Shown here: piece after piece, positions 30,976 through 39,518 of the stretch
Layout: every line of letters begins with the position of its first letter
Numbering within the stretch: position 1 is the stretch's first letter
Source of the DNA: Casp-Chloro-G3 sp002816715
GTDB lineage: Bacteria > Chloroflexota > Dehalococcoidia > Lucifugimonadales > UBA3495
NCBI GenBank assembly: GCA_027623815.1
Contig: JAQBUV010000010.1
Location: 1-46,680, forward strand
DNA length: 46,680 bases
Reading direction: 5' to 3'
The notes under the pieces: generated by a model
The model's input: only the letters and a program-made list of their open reading frames with translations
The model's database searches: none
What the model was told of the DNA's origin: nothing
Position numbers and translations under genes: made by a program

Positions 30976-31626
30976 TCAGAACTTCCGGATAACGCTGACC
31001 ACCTTGCCCTTAACTTCCAAGTTACTGGCGGAACAGTAGATTGGCTCCATCTGGCTGTTGGCCGGCTGAAGACGAACTGTGTCACCTTCCAGGTAGTACT
31101 TCTTCAGAGTGGCTTCCTCTTCATCCTTCAGCCAGGCAACCACCATTTCGCCATTAGCTGCCTGCTGCGCTGGCTGGATGATTACAATGTCCCCATCATC
31201 AATCAGGGCGTCAATCATGGATGTGCCTTTGACGGCCAAAGCATAAAGCTCGCCATGCCGCCGAGTTAGTTCGGGAGGGACCTCGATTGAGTCAAACTCT
31301 CGAGTGGAGGCGGCACCCTCGGTTGAGAAAACCGGCAACGGCAGTCCCGCAGCAATACTACCGACTATGGGCACTCTCGGCGAATTGGAGACCGGCTGGC
31401 CTTCATTGTCCAAAAGCTCTATGCCCCGAGCGACGTCGGGCCTCCGGTTCAGGTATCCGTCCCGGTTCAACAACCGCAAGTTGTAGTCCACCACTGATGT
31501 GGAACTAACGTCACAAGCCTTCTGGATGTCCCGGACCGTAGGTGGTATACCTTCCTCCTGAATGAACTCTTGAATGAAGTTTAAAATCCGTTGGCGTCGA
31601 GAAGAAAGTTTCTTCCGAATAATCAT
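30976..31626 (-). CDS. lexA: SOS-response repressor LexA
   Basis: Transcriptional repressor of DNA-damage genes, inactivated by RecA-stimulated self-cleavage. The 216 residues comprise an N-terminal winged helix (about 7-72; recognition region DIQKACDVSSTSVVDYNLRLL), a cleavage site AAG-L at Ala93-Gly94, and the serine peptidase dyad Ser136 (KGTSM) and Lys175 (ATLKK). AGGAAG precedes the ATG. Its promoter contains a GAAC/GTTT box just after the -10, indicating autoregulation. recA and recX lie 13 kb away in the same window, but not in the same operon. Confidence 0.97.
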   Translation of the reverse strand: MIIRKKLSSRRQRILNFIQEFIQEEGIPPTVRDIQKACDVSSTSVVDYNLRLLNRDGYLNRRPDVARGIELLDNEGQPVSNSPRVPIVGSIAAGLPLPVFSTEGAASTREFDSIEVPPELTRRHGELYALAVKGTSMIDALIDDGDIVIIQPAQQAANGEMVVAWLKDEEEATLKKYYLEGDTVRLQPANSQMEPIYCSASNLEVKGKVVSVIRKF

Positions 31627-31637
31627 TGCACTTCCTA

Positions 31638-31685
31638 AAACTTATGTTCTGCCAACAGGCTAACAAAGAAGTATTTGGGTGTCAA
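31638..31685 (-). promoter_or_regulatory. lexA promoter with putative SOS box
   Basis: On the minus strand, TTGACA (31685-31680), a 17-base spacer and TAGCCT (31662-31657). Just downstream, GAAC-ATAA-GTTT (31649-31638) resembles the GAAC-N4-GTTC LexA box of Gram-positive-type LexA with one mismatch. Its position after the -10 would block initiation. Confidence 0.65.
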
Positions 31686-31716
31686 TGCCGACTGGTCAGT
31701 TGTCTCGAGTTCCAAG

Positions 31717-31744
31717 AAAAAAGTCTGCCACAAAAGCGGCAGAC
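31717..31744 (-). terminator. Rho-independent terminator, minus strand, after rpsT
   Basis: GTCTGCC (31744-31738 on the minus strand) and GGCAGAC (31729-31723) form a perfect 7-bp stem with an 8-base loop, followed by six T (31722-31717). It insulates lexA from rpsT. Confidence 0.85.
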
Positions 31745-31824
31745 CTGAAATTTCAAATTGATTTGTCCGGGGTGCAGAGACTGACTCTAAGGGCCCATGA
31801 CGAAATAAGTGGATCCGTATTAGT

Positions 31825-31854
31825 CAAATTTCAGTGTGTCTACACTGAAATTTG
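31825..31854. repeat. 30-bp near-perfect palindrome between rpsT and lexA
   Basis: CAAATTTCAGTGT (31825-31837), spacer GTCT, ACACTGAAATTTG (31842-31854): 13-bp perfect arms. It lies 24 bases past the rpsT stop and upstream of a true terminator. The half-site TGAAATTT recurs at 31746-31753. It may be an RNA 3'-end hairpin or a regulator site. Confidence 0.7.
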
Positions 31855-31877
31855 CATCACTTATTTAATCACGGCTA

Positions 31878-32138
31878 CTAAGGAGCAGCTTGCATCTGGT
31901 TGAGTCTCGCCGCCAAGCGGGACTTGCTTCTGGACCCGTTGTTCTTGTGCAGGACGCCTTTCTTTACCGCCTTGTCTAAAATACTCAGCGCGTTGTGGAC
32001 TGCGGTGGCCGCCGCTTCAGCATCACCGGACTCTACGGCTCTTCTTGCGTTGCCAACTGCGGTTCTAGTGGTACTACGCATGCTGTGGTTTATCTGGTAA
32101 CGCGTCACTGAGCGACGAGTGGCTTTTTTTGCGGGCAA
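31878..32138 (-). CDS. rpsT: 30S ribosomal protein S20
   Basis: Small-subunit protein binding 16S rRNA near the 5' domain. The 86 residues are basic and helical, with the family pattern NHSMRSTTRTAVGNARRAVESGD (about 17-39), LDKAVKKGVLHKNNGSRSKSRLAARLN (about 53-79). The start codon is TTG (unusual starts also occur for S20 in other bacteria), with AGGAGG about seven bases upstream. A palindrome and a terminator follow the gene. It lies between gyrB and lexA on the same strand, but is probably transcribed separately from lexA. Confidence 0.93.
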   Translation of the reverse strand: MPAKKATRRSVTRYQINHSMRSTTRTAVGNARRAVESGDAEAAATAVHNALSILDKAVKKGVLHKNNGSRSKSRLAARLNQMQAAP

Positions 32139-32289
32139 AGAACTTCCTCCTGATTATCTATTGCTTGAGGCCTCTAACTGGAGCCTTGGCACAGTGGGTC
32201 TATTATAGACCAGTCGGAGCCAGAATCCAACGTGCTCTTTTTCCGTCCAATACGCAACCCTTTTTCAATGGTTACGCGTTGGACGTTGG

Positions 32290-34236
32290 CTACACGTCCA
32301 GGTTTTTGACGCTGCGGGCGTGAGCCTGAATAAAGCTTTTGCGCGGGGCCACCACTTCACTCATCAAAGTAGTGAACACATCGTCACTTTCGATCAAATT
32401 GTCGATGTTCACCTGGAGCATCTGGCGGGTGTCCGGGTTCATGGTGGTCTCCCAAAGCTGGTCCGGGTTCATTTCTCCCAAACCCTTGTAACGCTGCACC
32501 TGAATGCCGCGCCGTCTTTCAAACTTCGCCATTAAAACGTCCTTCTGCTCTTCGTTGTAAGCATAATTGACGTCACGGCCCGCCTGAACGCGGTAGAGAG
32601 GCGGCTGAGCGATATAGAGAAATCCACCATGGATCAGGGGCTGCATCCGGCGATAGAAGAAGGTGAGAATCAACGTACGAATGTGGGAGCCGTCAACGTC
32701 GGCGTCAGTCATAATTATAATCTTGTGATACCGGATTTTGGACGCGTCAAATTCTTCGCCTTCTCCAGCGCCCAGGGCCGCGATCATGCACCGGATCTCC
32801 TCGTGAGCCAAAATTTTATCCGGTTGCTGGAGCACTCGCTCCACGTTTAGAATTTTGCCTTTGAGCGGCAGTATGGCCTGGAAGCTGCGGTCGCGACCCA
32901 TTTTGGCTGACCCGCCAGCCGACTCACCCTCAACAATGTAAAGTTCTGACTTGGCCGGGTCCCGCTCCGCGCAGTCGGCCAGTTTACCGGGGAGGGATGA
33001 GCCATCCAGAGCGTTCTTGCGTATGACCAGGTCTCGCGCCTTCTTAGCGGCCTCTCTGGCTCGTTGGGAGGTGAGACACTTGTCTACGATCAGTTTGCCC
33101 GAGGCTGGGTTGGCTTCCAGATAGCGGGTCAAGCCCTCGGCGACCACCGACTCGACGATACCGCGAACATCGGCATTGCCCAATTTGGTTTTAGTCTGGC
33201 CTTCAAACTGGGGATCGGTGAGCTTGACGCTGACCACCGCAGCAAGTCCCTCGCGAACATCTTCGCCAGTCAGATTAGGCTGGTCCTCCTTGATGAACCC
33301 TTTCCGACGGGTGTAGTCATTAATCACCCGGGTAAGCGCCGAGCGGAATCCGGTAAGGTGGGTGCCACCCTCAGGGGTGTTAATGCAGTTGGCGAAGGAA
33401 AACACCGTCTCAGCAAAACCGTCGTTGTACTGTATGGCCACTTCAACCGCGATGTCATCAAGAGTCTTCTCATAGTAGAAAGGCTCTTTCTGAACCACTT
33501 TGCGGTTGCGGTTGACATTACGAACCAGGTTGGCGATACCACTGTCAAAGAAGTAGGTGCGCTCAATGTCACCATTTCGCTGGGTCTCATGCCATTGGCT
33601 GGTAAAGTTGATTTCCAGGCCCTTGTTGAGATAGCCGATCTCTTTAAAGTGGCTGACCAGAGTCTCAAAGTCGTACTCAATAATGGGGAACATCGCCGGG
33701 TCAGGCTTGAAGGAGATCGTAGTCCCATGTTCCTTGGTCTTTTTCGACTGCACAACATCGGAGGTAGGAGCACCCTGTTTGTATTCCTGATGGTAGACGT
33801 ACCCATCCCGCTGAACCTGTGCCTTCAGGTACACCGACAAAGCGTTGACCACTGAGCCTCCGACGCCGTGCAAGCCGCCAGAGACCTTATACGCGCCGCC
33901 GCCAAATTTGCCGCCAGCGTGCAGGGTTGTCATTACAGTCTCCAAGCCCGACCTACCGGTAGTCGGATGAACATCCACCGGAATACCGCGGCCGTTATCG
34001 GCAACGGTAATCAGGCCGTCTTTATCTAAGGATATATCTACCCGGTCACAATACCCGGCCATCGCTTCATCGACCGCGTTGTCCAGAACCTCATAGATGA
34101 GGTGCTGCAGACCCCGCTGGTCGGTGCTACCAATGTACATTCCCGGCCGCACCCTGACTGCTTCCAATCCCTCCAAAACCCTAATGTCTTTAGAGGTATA
34201 CCCTGCCGGCATTTGTTGCTGCATAGACTGTTCCAT
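32290..34236 (-). CDS. gyrB: DNA gyrase subunit B
   Basis: ATPase subunit of the type II topoisomerase that introduces negative supercoils. The 648 residues contain the GHKL ATP-binding motifs YEVLDNAVDEAMAGYC (about 48-63), DNGRGIPVDVH (about 79-89) and GGLHGVGGSVVNAL (about 120-133). The TOPRIM acidic motif is EGESAGGSAK (about 440-449) followed by DADVDGSHIRTL (about 517-528), and the C-terminal QRYKGLGEMNPDQLWETTMNP is diagnostic. gyrA is not in the window. The start, ATG at 34236, has no evident Shine-Dalgarno; a TG-extended TATAAT lies about 90 bases upstream. Confidence 0.97.
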   Translation of the reverse strand: MEQSMQQQMPAGYTSKDIRVLEGLEAVRVRPGMYIGSTDQRGLQHLIYEVLDNAVDEAMAGYCDRVDISLDKDGLITVADNGRGIPVDVHPTTGRSGLETVMTTLHAGGKFGGGAYKVSGGLHGVGGSVVNALSVYLKAQVQRDGYVYHQEYKQGAPTSDVVQSKKTKEHGTTISFKPDPAMFPIIEYDFETLVSHFKEIGYLNKGLEINFTSQWHETQRNGDIERTYFFDSGIANLVRNVNRNRKVVQKEPFYYEKTLDDIAVEVAIQYNDGFAETVFSFANCINTPEGGTHLTGFRSALTRVINDYTRRKGFIKEDQPNLTGEDVREGLAAVVSVKLTDPQFEGQTKTKLGNADVRGIVESVVAEGLTRYLEANPASGKLIVDKCLTSQRAREAAKKARDLVIRKNALDGSSLPGKLADCAERDPAKSELYIVEGESAGGSAKMGRDRSFQAILPLKGKILNVERVLQQPDKILAHEEIRCMIAALGAGEGEEFDASKIRYHKIIIMTDADVDGSHIRTLILTFFYRRMQPLIHGGFLYIAQPPLYRVQAGRDVNYAYNEEQKDVLMAKFERRRGIQVQRYKGLGEMNPDQLWETTMNPDTRQMLQVNIDNLIESDDVFTTLMSEVVAPRKSFIQAHARSVKNLDV

Positions 34237-34326
34237 CCCAATGTGTTTAGGTTACCAATATTATCGAACGCAATAAAAAAGGAACGCGGAGGATTGCTCT
34301 ACATTCCCTACCAATTGCATGTATAT

Positions 34327-34335
34327 ATTATACCA
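34327..34335 (-). promoter_or_regulatory. Extended -10 promoter for gyrB
   Basis: Minus-strand TGGTATAAT (34335-34327) is a TGn-extended -10 with no good -35. It would start transcription near 34320, giving an 85-base leader in AT-rich DNA. No DnaA boxes were seen around it. Confidence 0.5.
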
Positions 34336-34520
34336 AATTTGCAGTTATTCTGTTTGCGTATTGTGTCGCGTTGCGGCGGTTTGATTCACTTTTCTGGCGA
34401 CGCTCTCAAAACCGACCGACACCGAATCAGAGAATAAAGCGGTGAGTATTCAGTAAATATCGAAACCGCATCAGAACCGGGCGCAGACTTCGGTCAACCG
34501 GCTGGCCCAGCCACAGGCCG

Positions 34521-35192
34521 CTACATTTGGAATAATTTCCGGTAAACGCCCGGCGACCCGTCGGCGTGGGTCATTTTGGGGTTAATGGTATCGGTCCACT
34601 CCGGGGTTACAGTTGTGCGCACCTTGTCCCACTCCCGACTGTCGGCAACATCAGTAGATTCGCATTCATGCACGGTAATGTACTTTGGCTCACCCGTGAC
34701 GGCGGCGAACCGACGCGCTCGGATGTAACCAGGTATTGATCGATAGAGCGGTAACCGCTGATTGTTGTATACCTGGTTGAACCGCGCCTCCAGCTCTTCC
34801 GGCACCGACATTCGGCCCACCAGCAAGGCCGGTGCCATATCCGCCTGGGCCGTCGGTTCATCAACATCAAGAGGGTACAACAACAGGTACAGGTTCCGGA
34901 TGAATATCTGGCCCACCACGTGAGGTGACATTCGCTTGGACCACTCGGTGGGATTGTTCAAGTGCCCCTGCCAGATGTCGCTGTAATAGGCTTGAGGTTC
35001 GGTGAGTTCATAGCACGCGAGATATTTAGGGCCGCCTTTTACCGCGACGTAACGGGCAGCATTGAGTACACCAGGTATGGAAAGCCGCTCGGGTATGTGC
35101 TCTTCGTTGTACCAGCGGTTGAACTCCTCTTCCACCTCCGCGGCGACATCGGCGTAGACCATCAAAAGACCAGTTCCCCTTTTTGCTGCCAC
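34521..35192 (-). CDS. Duplicated dimeric alpha-beta barrel (EthD/DUF4286-like) protein
   Basis: A 223-residue protein made of two similar halves of ferredoxin-like alpha-beta barrel type. The first carries LLMVYADVAAEVEEEFNRWYNEEHIPERLSIPGVLNAARYVAV and the second LLVGRMSVPEELEARFNQVYNNQRLPLYRSIPGYIRARRFAAV: the shared pattern is (F)N-x-x-Y/W-N-(x)-x-(H/R)-(I/L)-P-x-x-x-SIPG-x-x-x-A-R. The WYNEEHIPERL signature is typical of EthD-like and related barrel proteins. The GTG start at 35192 is selected because AGGAGG lies five bases upstream; an earlier in-frame start at 35231 lacks support. A role in small-molecule catabolism is suspected, substrate unknown. Confidence 0.7.
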   Translation of the reverse strand: MAAKRGTGLLMVYADVAAEVEEEFNRWYNEEHIPERLSIPGVLNAARYVAVKGGPKYLACYELTEPQAYYSDIWQGHLNNPTEWSKRMSPHVVGQIFIRNLYLLLYPLDVDEPTAQADMAPALLVGRMSVPEELEARFNQVYNNQRLPLYRSIPGYIRARRFAAVTGEPKYITVHECESTDVADSREWDKVRTTVTPEWTDTINPKMTHADGSPGVYRKLFQM

Positions 35193-35288
35193 ATTACCTC
35201 CTGAGGCCAAGGAATTTACTACGCAGTTCAATAGTTATGTAATCCAAGCAAGTCCTTATCAACCAGCCCCCTGCGCCCTGCGCCAATA

Positions 35289-35768
35289 TCAGTTGCCCGG
35301 ATAGTAGTACCGCCCGCTTTTTACACTATCTAGAGCATAACTGACCGCCTTGAACAGAGGTTGGGGCAGATCGTACAGATCGAACCAGCCATACTCTGAG
35401 AACGCTTCCGGTTCGGCTAATACTGGCTCCTGATTGCCAATATCGCCCAGAAACTCTATATCCAGATAATGTTTGTCATAGGCGATGATATTGCTGAAGC
35501 AAAGAAAGATCAAGTTGCCTACGGTGACCCCAAGCTCTTCCAGCGATTCACGGCGGGCGCATTCTTCCAGGGATTCCCCCGATTCTAGATGACCACCAGC
35601 CGATGCCCAAGTCGCTTCACCGTGGGAGCCCTGCCGCTTGGCCAGGAACACTTTTCCCTGCCGCACGAACACGACACCCACCCCGACCAGAGGTCTGGTA
35701 GCCTCATTTTCCGGGTTTTCTTCCAGATTTTCCATGAAGGGAAGTATATCATCAGTGCGTTCTAGCAT
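35289..35768 (-). CDS. NUDIX hydrolase
   Basis: Nucleoside-diphosphate-linked pyrophosphohydrolase of 159 residues. The Nudix box GGHLESGESLEECARRESLEELGV (about 58-81) fits the GX5EX7REUXEEXGU consensus. Upstream segments GVGVVFVRQGKVFLAKRQGSHGEATWASAGG are typical of the MutT-like subgroup. Two in-frame ATG starts exist (35768 and 35735); neither has a clear Shine-Dalgarno, and the longer is retained. Substrate is unknown: nucleotide sanitisation or cap removal are possibilities. Divergent from trpS. Confidence 0.88.
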   Translation of the reverse strand: MLERTDDILPFMENLEENPENEATRPLVGVGVVFVRQGKVFLAKRQGSHGEATWASAGGHLESGESLEECARRESLEELGVTVGNLIFLCFSNIIAYDKHYLDIEFLGDIGNQEPVLAEPEAFSEYGWFDLYDLPQPLFKAVSYALDSVKSGRYYYPGN

Positions 35769-35906
35769 GAACTGATGTTCAAGCTGCTGTTTTATTAATC
35801 TTGATGCCTACCGGCTGCGCGTGCTAGACTGCCCGTTGGGGCAGGACAGACGATGTGCTGCATCTTCCCCAGCGCCAAAGCTAGGCAAAAAAGATAGGGC
35901 AGGCAT

Positions 35907-36932
35907 ATGGCAACAGATATCAACCAGACCAAGGGCATCATCCTTTCTGGCATGCGCCCCACCGGACGGCTCCACCTGGGCAACTACCTGGGAGCCTTAC
36001 AAAACTGGGTAGCTCTGCAGCAAGAATATAAGTGCATCTACATGGTGGCGGATATTCACGCACTGACCACTATGGAGTCGCCCCTGGACGTGGTCGACAT
36101 CCAACCGAACATCGCTGAAATGGTGCTAGACTGGCTGGCGGCTGGCGTTGACCCAGAGCAGTCCACCATGTTTGTGCAGTCTCAGGTGCCGGAAGTGATG
36201 GTGCTGCACACCTTGCTCAGCATGGTCACACCCCTGGGCTGGTTGCTGCGGGTGCCGACATTCAAGGACAAAGTCCGGCAGATGGACGAAACCGAAGAAA
36301 GTGTAAACTATGGTCTGGTGGGATACCCGGTGCTGCAGACCGCCGACATCATCCTATACAAGGCGGACACCGTTCCGGTAGGGCAAGACCAACTGCCCCA
36401 TTTAGAATTAGCCCGAGAAATAGTTCGCCGCTTCAATCACCGTTTCGGCGACACTTTCCCGGAACCCAAGTCGAAACTGACTGAAGCACCGCTCATAGTG
36501 GGACTGGACGGCCAGAATAAGATGGGGAAGACCCTGGACAACCACCTTGAATTGGCGTCCACGCCCGAAGAGACCACCAAGCGCGTGCTTACTGCCTTCA
36601 CCGACCCCCAACGGAGTACCCGCAGTATTCCCGGTCGGCCTGAGGTATGCAATGTCTATTCGCTGCACAAGCTGTGCAGCACCGGCGATGAAGTGGCTAC
36701 CGTATACGACGAGTGCACCACCGCCCAGCGAGGCTGCGTCGATTGCAAGCGGCATCTGGCAGGCAATATTAACCAGTATCTGGAGCCGTTACGGGACCGC
36801 AGGCGTGAATTCGAGAGAAATCCTGATTATGTCAATCAGCTTCTGGACGATGGCGGCAAGAAGGCACGGGCAATTGCCAAGCAGACCGTCGGCGAAGTCT
36901 ACGAGAAGATGGGCTTGGGCAAGTACGTCTAG
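35907..36932 (+). CDS. trpS: Tryptophanyl-tRNA synthetase
   Basis: Class I aminoacyl-tRNA synthetase charging tRNA-Trp. The 341 residues match the family. The HIGH-equivalent is RLHLGNYLGA (21-30), and the KMSKS-equivalent is NKMGKTLDN (about 204-212), a known variation on KMSKS. Other motifs are MVADIHALTT (about 46-55), VGYPVLQTADIILYKADTVPVGQDQLPHLELAREI (about 136-170) carrying the Trp-binding Asp and Gln. A GATAGGGCAGG precedes the ATG at a short distance. The gene is followed by an inositol-monophosphatase family gene on the same strand 77 bases away. Confidence 0.96.
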   Translation: MATDINQTKGIILSGMRPTGRLHLGNYLGALQNWVALQQEYKCIYMVADIHALTTMESPLDVVDIQPNIAEMVLDWLAAGVDPEQSTMFVQSQVPEVMVLHTLLSMVTPLGWLLRVPTFKDKVRQMDETEESVNYGLVGYPVLQTADIILYKADTVPVGQDQLPHLELAREIVRRFNHRFGDTFPEPKSKLTEAPLIVGLDGQNKMGKTLDNHLELASTPEETTKRVLTAFTDPQRSTRSIPGRPEVCNVYSLHKLCSTGDEVATVYDECTTAQRGCVDCKRHLAGNINQYLEPLRDRRREFERNPDYVNQLLDDGGKKARAIAKQTVGEVYEKMGLGKYV

Positions 36933-37009
36933 CCACCAAGATCATCCAGCCGCATAATCCACCTGCTCAACCTAATCGCTCAACCCAGTTAGCTCAAGGA
37001 CGGAATTAG

Positions 37010-37834
37010 ATGACTCAAGGCAGCACTGAACCTCTTCCCAAATCCCAGAGCGGTCGCACCGTGATGGAAGTGTGTGTCGACGCCGCCCGTCAGGCTGGCG
37101 CGATGGTCGGCAGCCGGTTTCTGACCGAAAAAGAGATCAACTTGAAGGGCCGCTCCGACATTGTTACCGATGTGGACTTGGCCTCAGAAAAGCTGATTCT
37201 GGGAATACTGACCTCTGAGTTTCCCCAGTTCAGCATCCTTGCTGAAGAGTCGAAGCCGGTGACCAACGATTCGGAGTATACCTGGGTGGTAGACCCCATT
37301 GACGGCACTCGTAACTACGCCGAAGGAATCCCCCATTTTTGCCTGGTAATAGCTTTAGCCAAGGGCAGCGAAATGGTGGTGGGTGTAACTTTCGATCCCC
37401 TGAAAGATGAGATGTTCACGGCTGAGCAGGGCAAGGGGGCTTTCCTCAACGGAGAGCGTATCACGGTTTCTCAAAGGCAGGAGGTACCCGAATCGATCCT
37501 GGGATTCGATCTGGGCTATGTTGACGAGAAGGCGGGCTTGGCGTTGGATATGGTGCGGAGTCTGTGGCCCAACATATTGGGGATGCGGTTAATGGGTTCG
37601 TCAGCTCTGGGGTTGGCCTACGCCGCTTGCGGGCGTTTAGACATTTATTTCCACAATCAGTTGTCACCCTGGGATATTGCATCTGGGTTAGTTTTAGTTC
37701 GCGAAGCCGGCGGGAACGTGGTGGATAAGCAGGGGGAAGCGGCCAACCTGTTTACGCCCAGTATCATCGCTTCCAGTCCCCGGTTGATCGACCGGTTTCT
37801 CCGGGCAACTGACAGTTTGGAATGGCGTAAATAA
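37010..37834 (+). CDS. Inositol monophosphatase family protein
   Basis: Mg2+-dependent sugar/inositol phosphatase of 274 residues. Metal-binding motifs are visible as LAEESKP (about 79-85), DPIDGTRNYAEGIPHFC (about 97-113) and WDIASGLVLVREAGG (about 222-236). The substrate could be inositol phosphate, fructose-1,6-bisphosphate, histidinol phosphate or PAP; the residues visible do not discriminate. The N-terminus has an extra basic segment of about 20 residues. It follows trpS with no obvious functional link. Confidence 0.88.
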   Translation: MTQGSTEPLPKSQSGRTVMEVCVDAARQAGAMVGSRFLTEKEINLKGRSDIVTDVDLASEKLILGILTSEFPQFSILAEESKPVTNDSEYTWVVDPIDGTRNYAEGIPHFCLVIALAKGSEMVVGVTFDPLKDEMFTAEQGKGAFLNGERITVSQRQEVPESILGFDLGYVDEKAGLALDMVRSLWPNILGMRLMGSSALGLAYAACGRLDIYFHNQLSPWDIASGLVLVREAGGNVVDKQGEAANLFTPSIIASSPRLIDRFLRATDSLEWRK

Positions 37835-37844
37835 ACCGGCTTGA

Positions 37845-37973
37845 CTAGCTACTCTTATGGCTGAGCAGGTCTTTGGCAACCTTGATCAGCAAACCGCCCA
37901 GCAGCAGAGCGCCAACGACACCAGGCCCGAACACGACGATAACTTCAGTTAGTTCCTTTACTTCTATAACCAT
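37845..37973 (-). CDS. Possible small single-helix membrane protein
   Basis: A 42-codon reading frame from ATG at 37973 starts MVIEVKELTEVIVVFGPGVV and has one hydrophobic segment (GPGVVGALLLGGLLIKVAKD), ending in a Lys/Ser-rich tail. A longer in-frame start (TTG at 38060) adds unlikely sequence. No Shine-Dalgarno or family match is evident. It could be a real micro-protein or a chance ORF; no other gene explains this 290-base gap between the inositol-phosphatase gene and the CaiB gene. Confidence 0.3.
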   Translation of the reverse strand: MVIEVKELTEVIVVFGPGVVGALLLGGLLIKVAKDLLSHKSS

Positions 37974-38124
37974 AGAGTAAACATAGTTCACCTCAAGCCC
38001 AAACCAAGTGAATACCAAGCTTGGCTGGGTGTACGATTGGTAACAGCGCGGGGTAGCCAAGATTTCCGCCGGAGTTATAAATCGTTGGGATGCACCCGAT
38101 ACGAACGTTGAAGTCTCCCCCGCA

Positions 38125-39327
38125 TCACGCCTTCACCACTCCACTTTCGATCAGCGTCGCCACTTCCTCTTCGGAAAAACCGAACTCGTGCAGGACTTCC
38201 CGACTGTGCTCACCCAAACCTGGAGCACGCCGCCGGATCTGGCCCGGAGTAGCCGAGAGCTTGATCGGGATACCGATATTGTGCAGCAAGCCCAACTCCG
38301 GGTCATCCAGATCGACCAGCATATTGCGCGCTTTAACGTGAGGGTCCTGGTACACTTGGGCCATGTCGTAAATCGGTCCGGCCACCACTCCGGCTTCTTC
38401 CAGCAATTGAAGCCAAGAGGCGGTGGTTTGTTCGCTGAGGGTCTCTTCCAGGAGGTCGGCCAACTCCTGCTCTCGGATTTTTCGGTCGCTGGGCGCGATG
38501 AACCGAGTATCGTCGATCAATTTTGCCAGGCCGGTGGCCCGACAGAATTGCTCCCAAGTTGATTGAGTGGCCGCGCCGATGTTGATGTAGCCGTCCTTGG
38601 TGCGCAGGGCCTGATATGGCGCGTTGACCCGGTGGGCCGAACCCAAGGGGCCCGGCACTTCACCGTTGGCAAAATAACTGGACGATTCCCAGATTGTATA
38701 GGCAATCCCGGCCTCCAGCAGCGAAGTGTCGACCATCTGCCCCTGGCCGGTCTTGAGGGCGTGGATATATGCGCACAGAATCCCGTTGGCCGCCAGCAGC
38801 CCCGCCGAGATGTCGGTAATGGGCACACCCACCTTGGCCGGTGGGCTGTCGGGGAAACCGGTGATGCTCATTAACCCGCTCATGCCCTGGGCGACCAGAT
38901 CGAAGCCACCTCGATTGCGGTAGGGGCCGGTGCTGCCGAACCCGGATATGGTGCAATAAATTAGCCTGGGCCTCAGCCCCGACAGTTCTGCATAACCCAG
39001 GCCCAAACGCTCCATCACGCCCGGCCTGAAGTTTTCAACCACCACATCGGCCCGTTGCAGCAGCTTCCTGAATACCTCTTTCCCCTCGTCCTTTTGTAAG
39101 TTCAGAGCCATGCTGCGTTTGTTGCGATTCAGTGCCAGAAATCCCGCGCCCCAGCCGTTGATGAAGGGCGGCCCCATGCGCCGGGTGTCGTCGCCGCCGT
39201 TGGGCCGCTCCAGCTTGATAACATCGGCGCCCATGTCGGCCAGCAGCATGGTGCAAGCCGGGCCGGCCATAATCTGAGTCAAATCCAATACTACCATTCC
39301 GGAAAGGGGCAACAGGCCAGAGGTCAT
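38125..39327 (-). CDS. CaiB/BaiF (class III) CoA-transferase family protein
   Basis: Transfers CoA between carboxylic acids through an acyl-Asp intermediate. The 400 residues contain the N-terminal LSGMVVLDLTQIMAGPACTMLLADMGADVIKLERPNGGDDTR pattern, the NRNKRSMALNLQ motif (about 68-79), NFRPGVMERLGLGY (about 99-112), and ITDISAGLLAANGIL (about 168-182), which carries the catalytic Asp. Substrate cannot be predicted. Such enzymes are abundant in SAR202-like genomes. It is divergent from the Tes-like radical SAM gene; 38061-38124 holds no feature. Confidence 0.92.
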   Translation of the reverse strand: MTSGLLPLSGMVVLDLTQIMAGPACTMLLADMGADVIKLERPNGGDDTRRMGPPFINGWGAGFLALNRNKRSMALNLQKDEGKEVFRKLLQRADVVVENFRPGVMERLGLGYAELSGLRPRLIYCTISGFGSTGPYRNRGGFDLVAQGMSGLMSITGFPDSPPAKVGVPITDISAGLLAANGILCAYIHALKTGQGQMVDTSLLEAGIAYTIWESSSYFANGEVPGPLGSAHRVNAPYQALRTKDGYINIGAATQSTWEQFCRATGLAKLIDDTRFIAPSDRKIREQELADLLEETLSEQTTASWLQLLEEAGVVAGPIYDMAQVYQDPHVKARNMLVDLDDPELGLLHNIGIPIKLSATPGQIRRRAPGLGEHSREVLHEFGFSEEEVATLIESGVVKA

Positions 39328-39386
39328 TTCATCACCGTCAAATTACAGTCCAAAAGGCCGCGAAATTAGACACCGGAGTGCATCCA

Positions 39387-39415
39387 TTGTCCGTGAAAGG
39401 CATCACAAGTATACT
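39387..39415 (+). promoter_or_regulatory. Putative promoter of the radical SAM operon
   Basis: TTGTCC (39387-39392), a 17-base spacer and TATACT (39410-39415). Transcription from about 39422 would exclude the GTG at 39378 as the start codon and leave a leader of about 97 bases to the TTG at 39519. Confidence 0.6.
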
Positions 39416-39490
39416 GGCACGGCCTGAAGCCCGCCAGCGAATCAACCCAACAGTAAATGCACCAGTAAACACACCAGGTATTAGCTTTGC

Positions 39491-39518
39491 CAGGAGACGG
39501 TATACAGGAGACGGTATA
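39491..39518 (+). repeat. Tandem duplication of a Shine-Dalgarno-containing 14-mer
   Basis: CAGGAGACGGTATA occurs twice head to tail (39491-39504 and 39505-39518), immediately before TTG at 39519. Each copy carries an AGGAG ribosome-binding core. It supports the TTG as start and may be a recent duplication that alters translation rate. Confidence 0.75.

Noticed and set aside
33064..33855. 263-codon plus-strand frame inside gyrB
   Set aside because: Shadow of the GyrB coding frame with no independent signals.
34237..34520. Replication origin near gyrB
   Set aside because: The AT-rich stretch has no DnaA boxes, and neither dnaA nor dnaN is adjacent.
39378..39518. GTG at 39378 as start of the radical SAM gene
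   Set aside because: It lies upstream of the predicted -35 box, lacks similarity to the family N-terminus, and a TTG at 39519 follows a strong duplicated Shine-Dalgarno.
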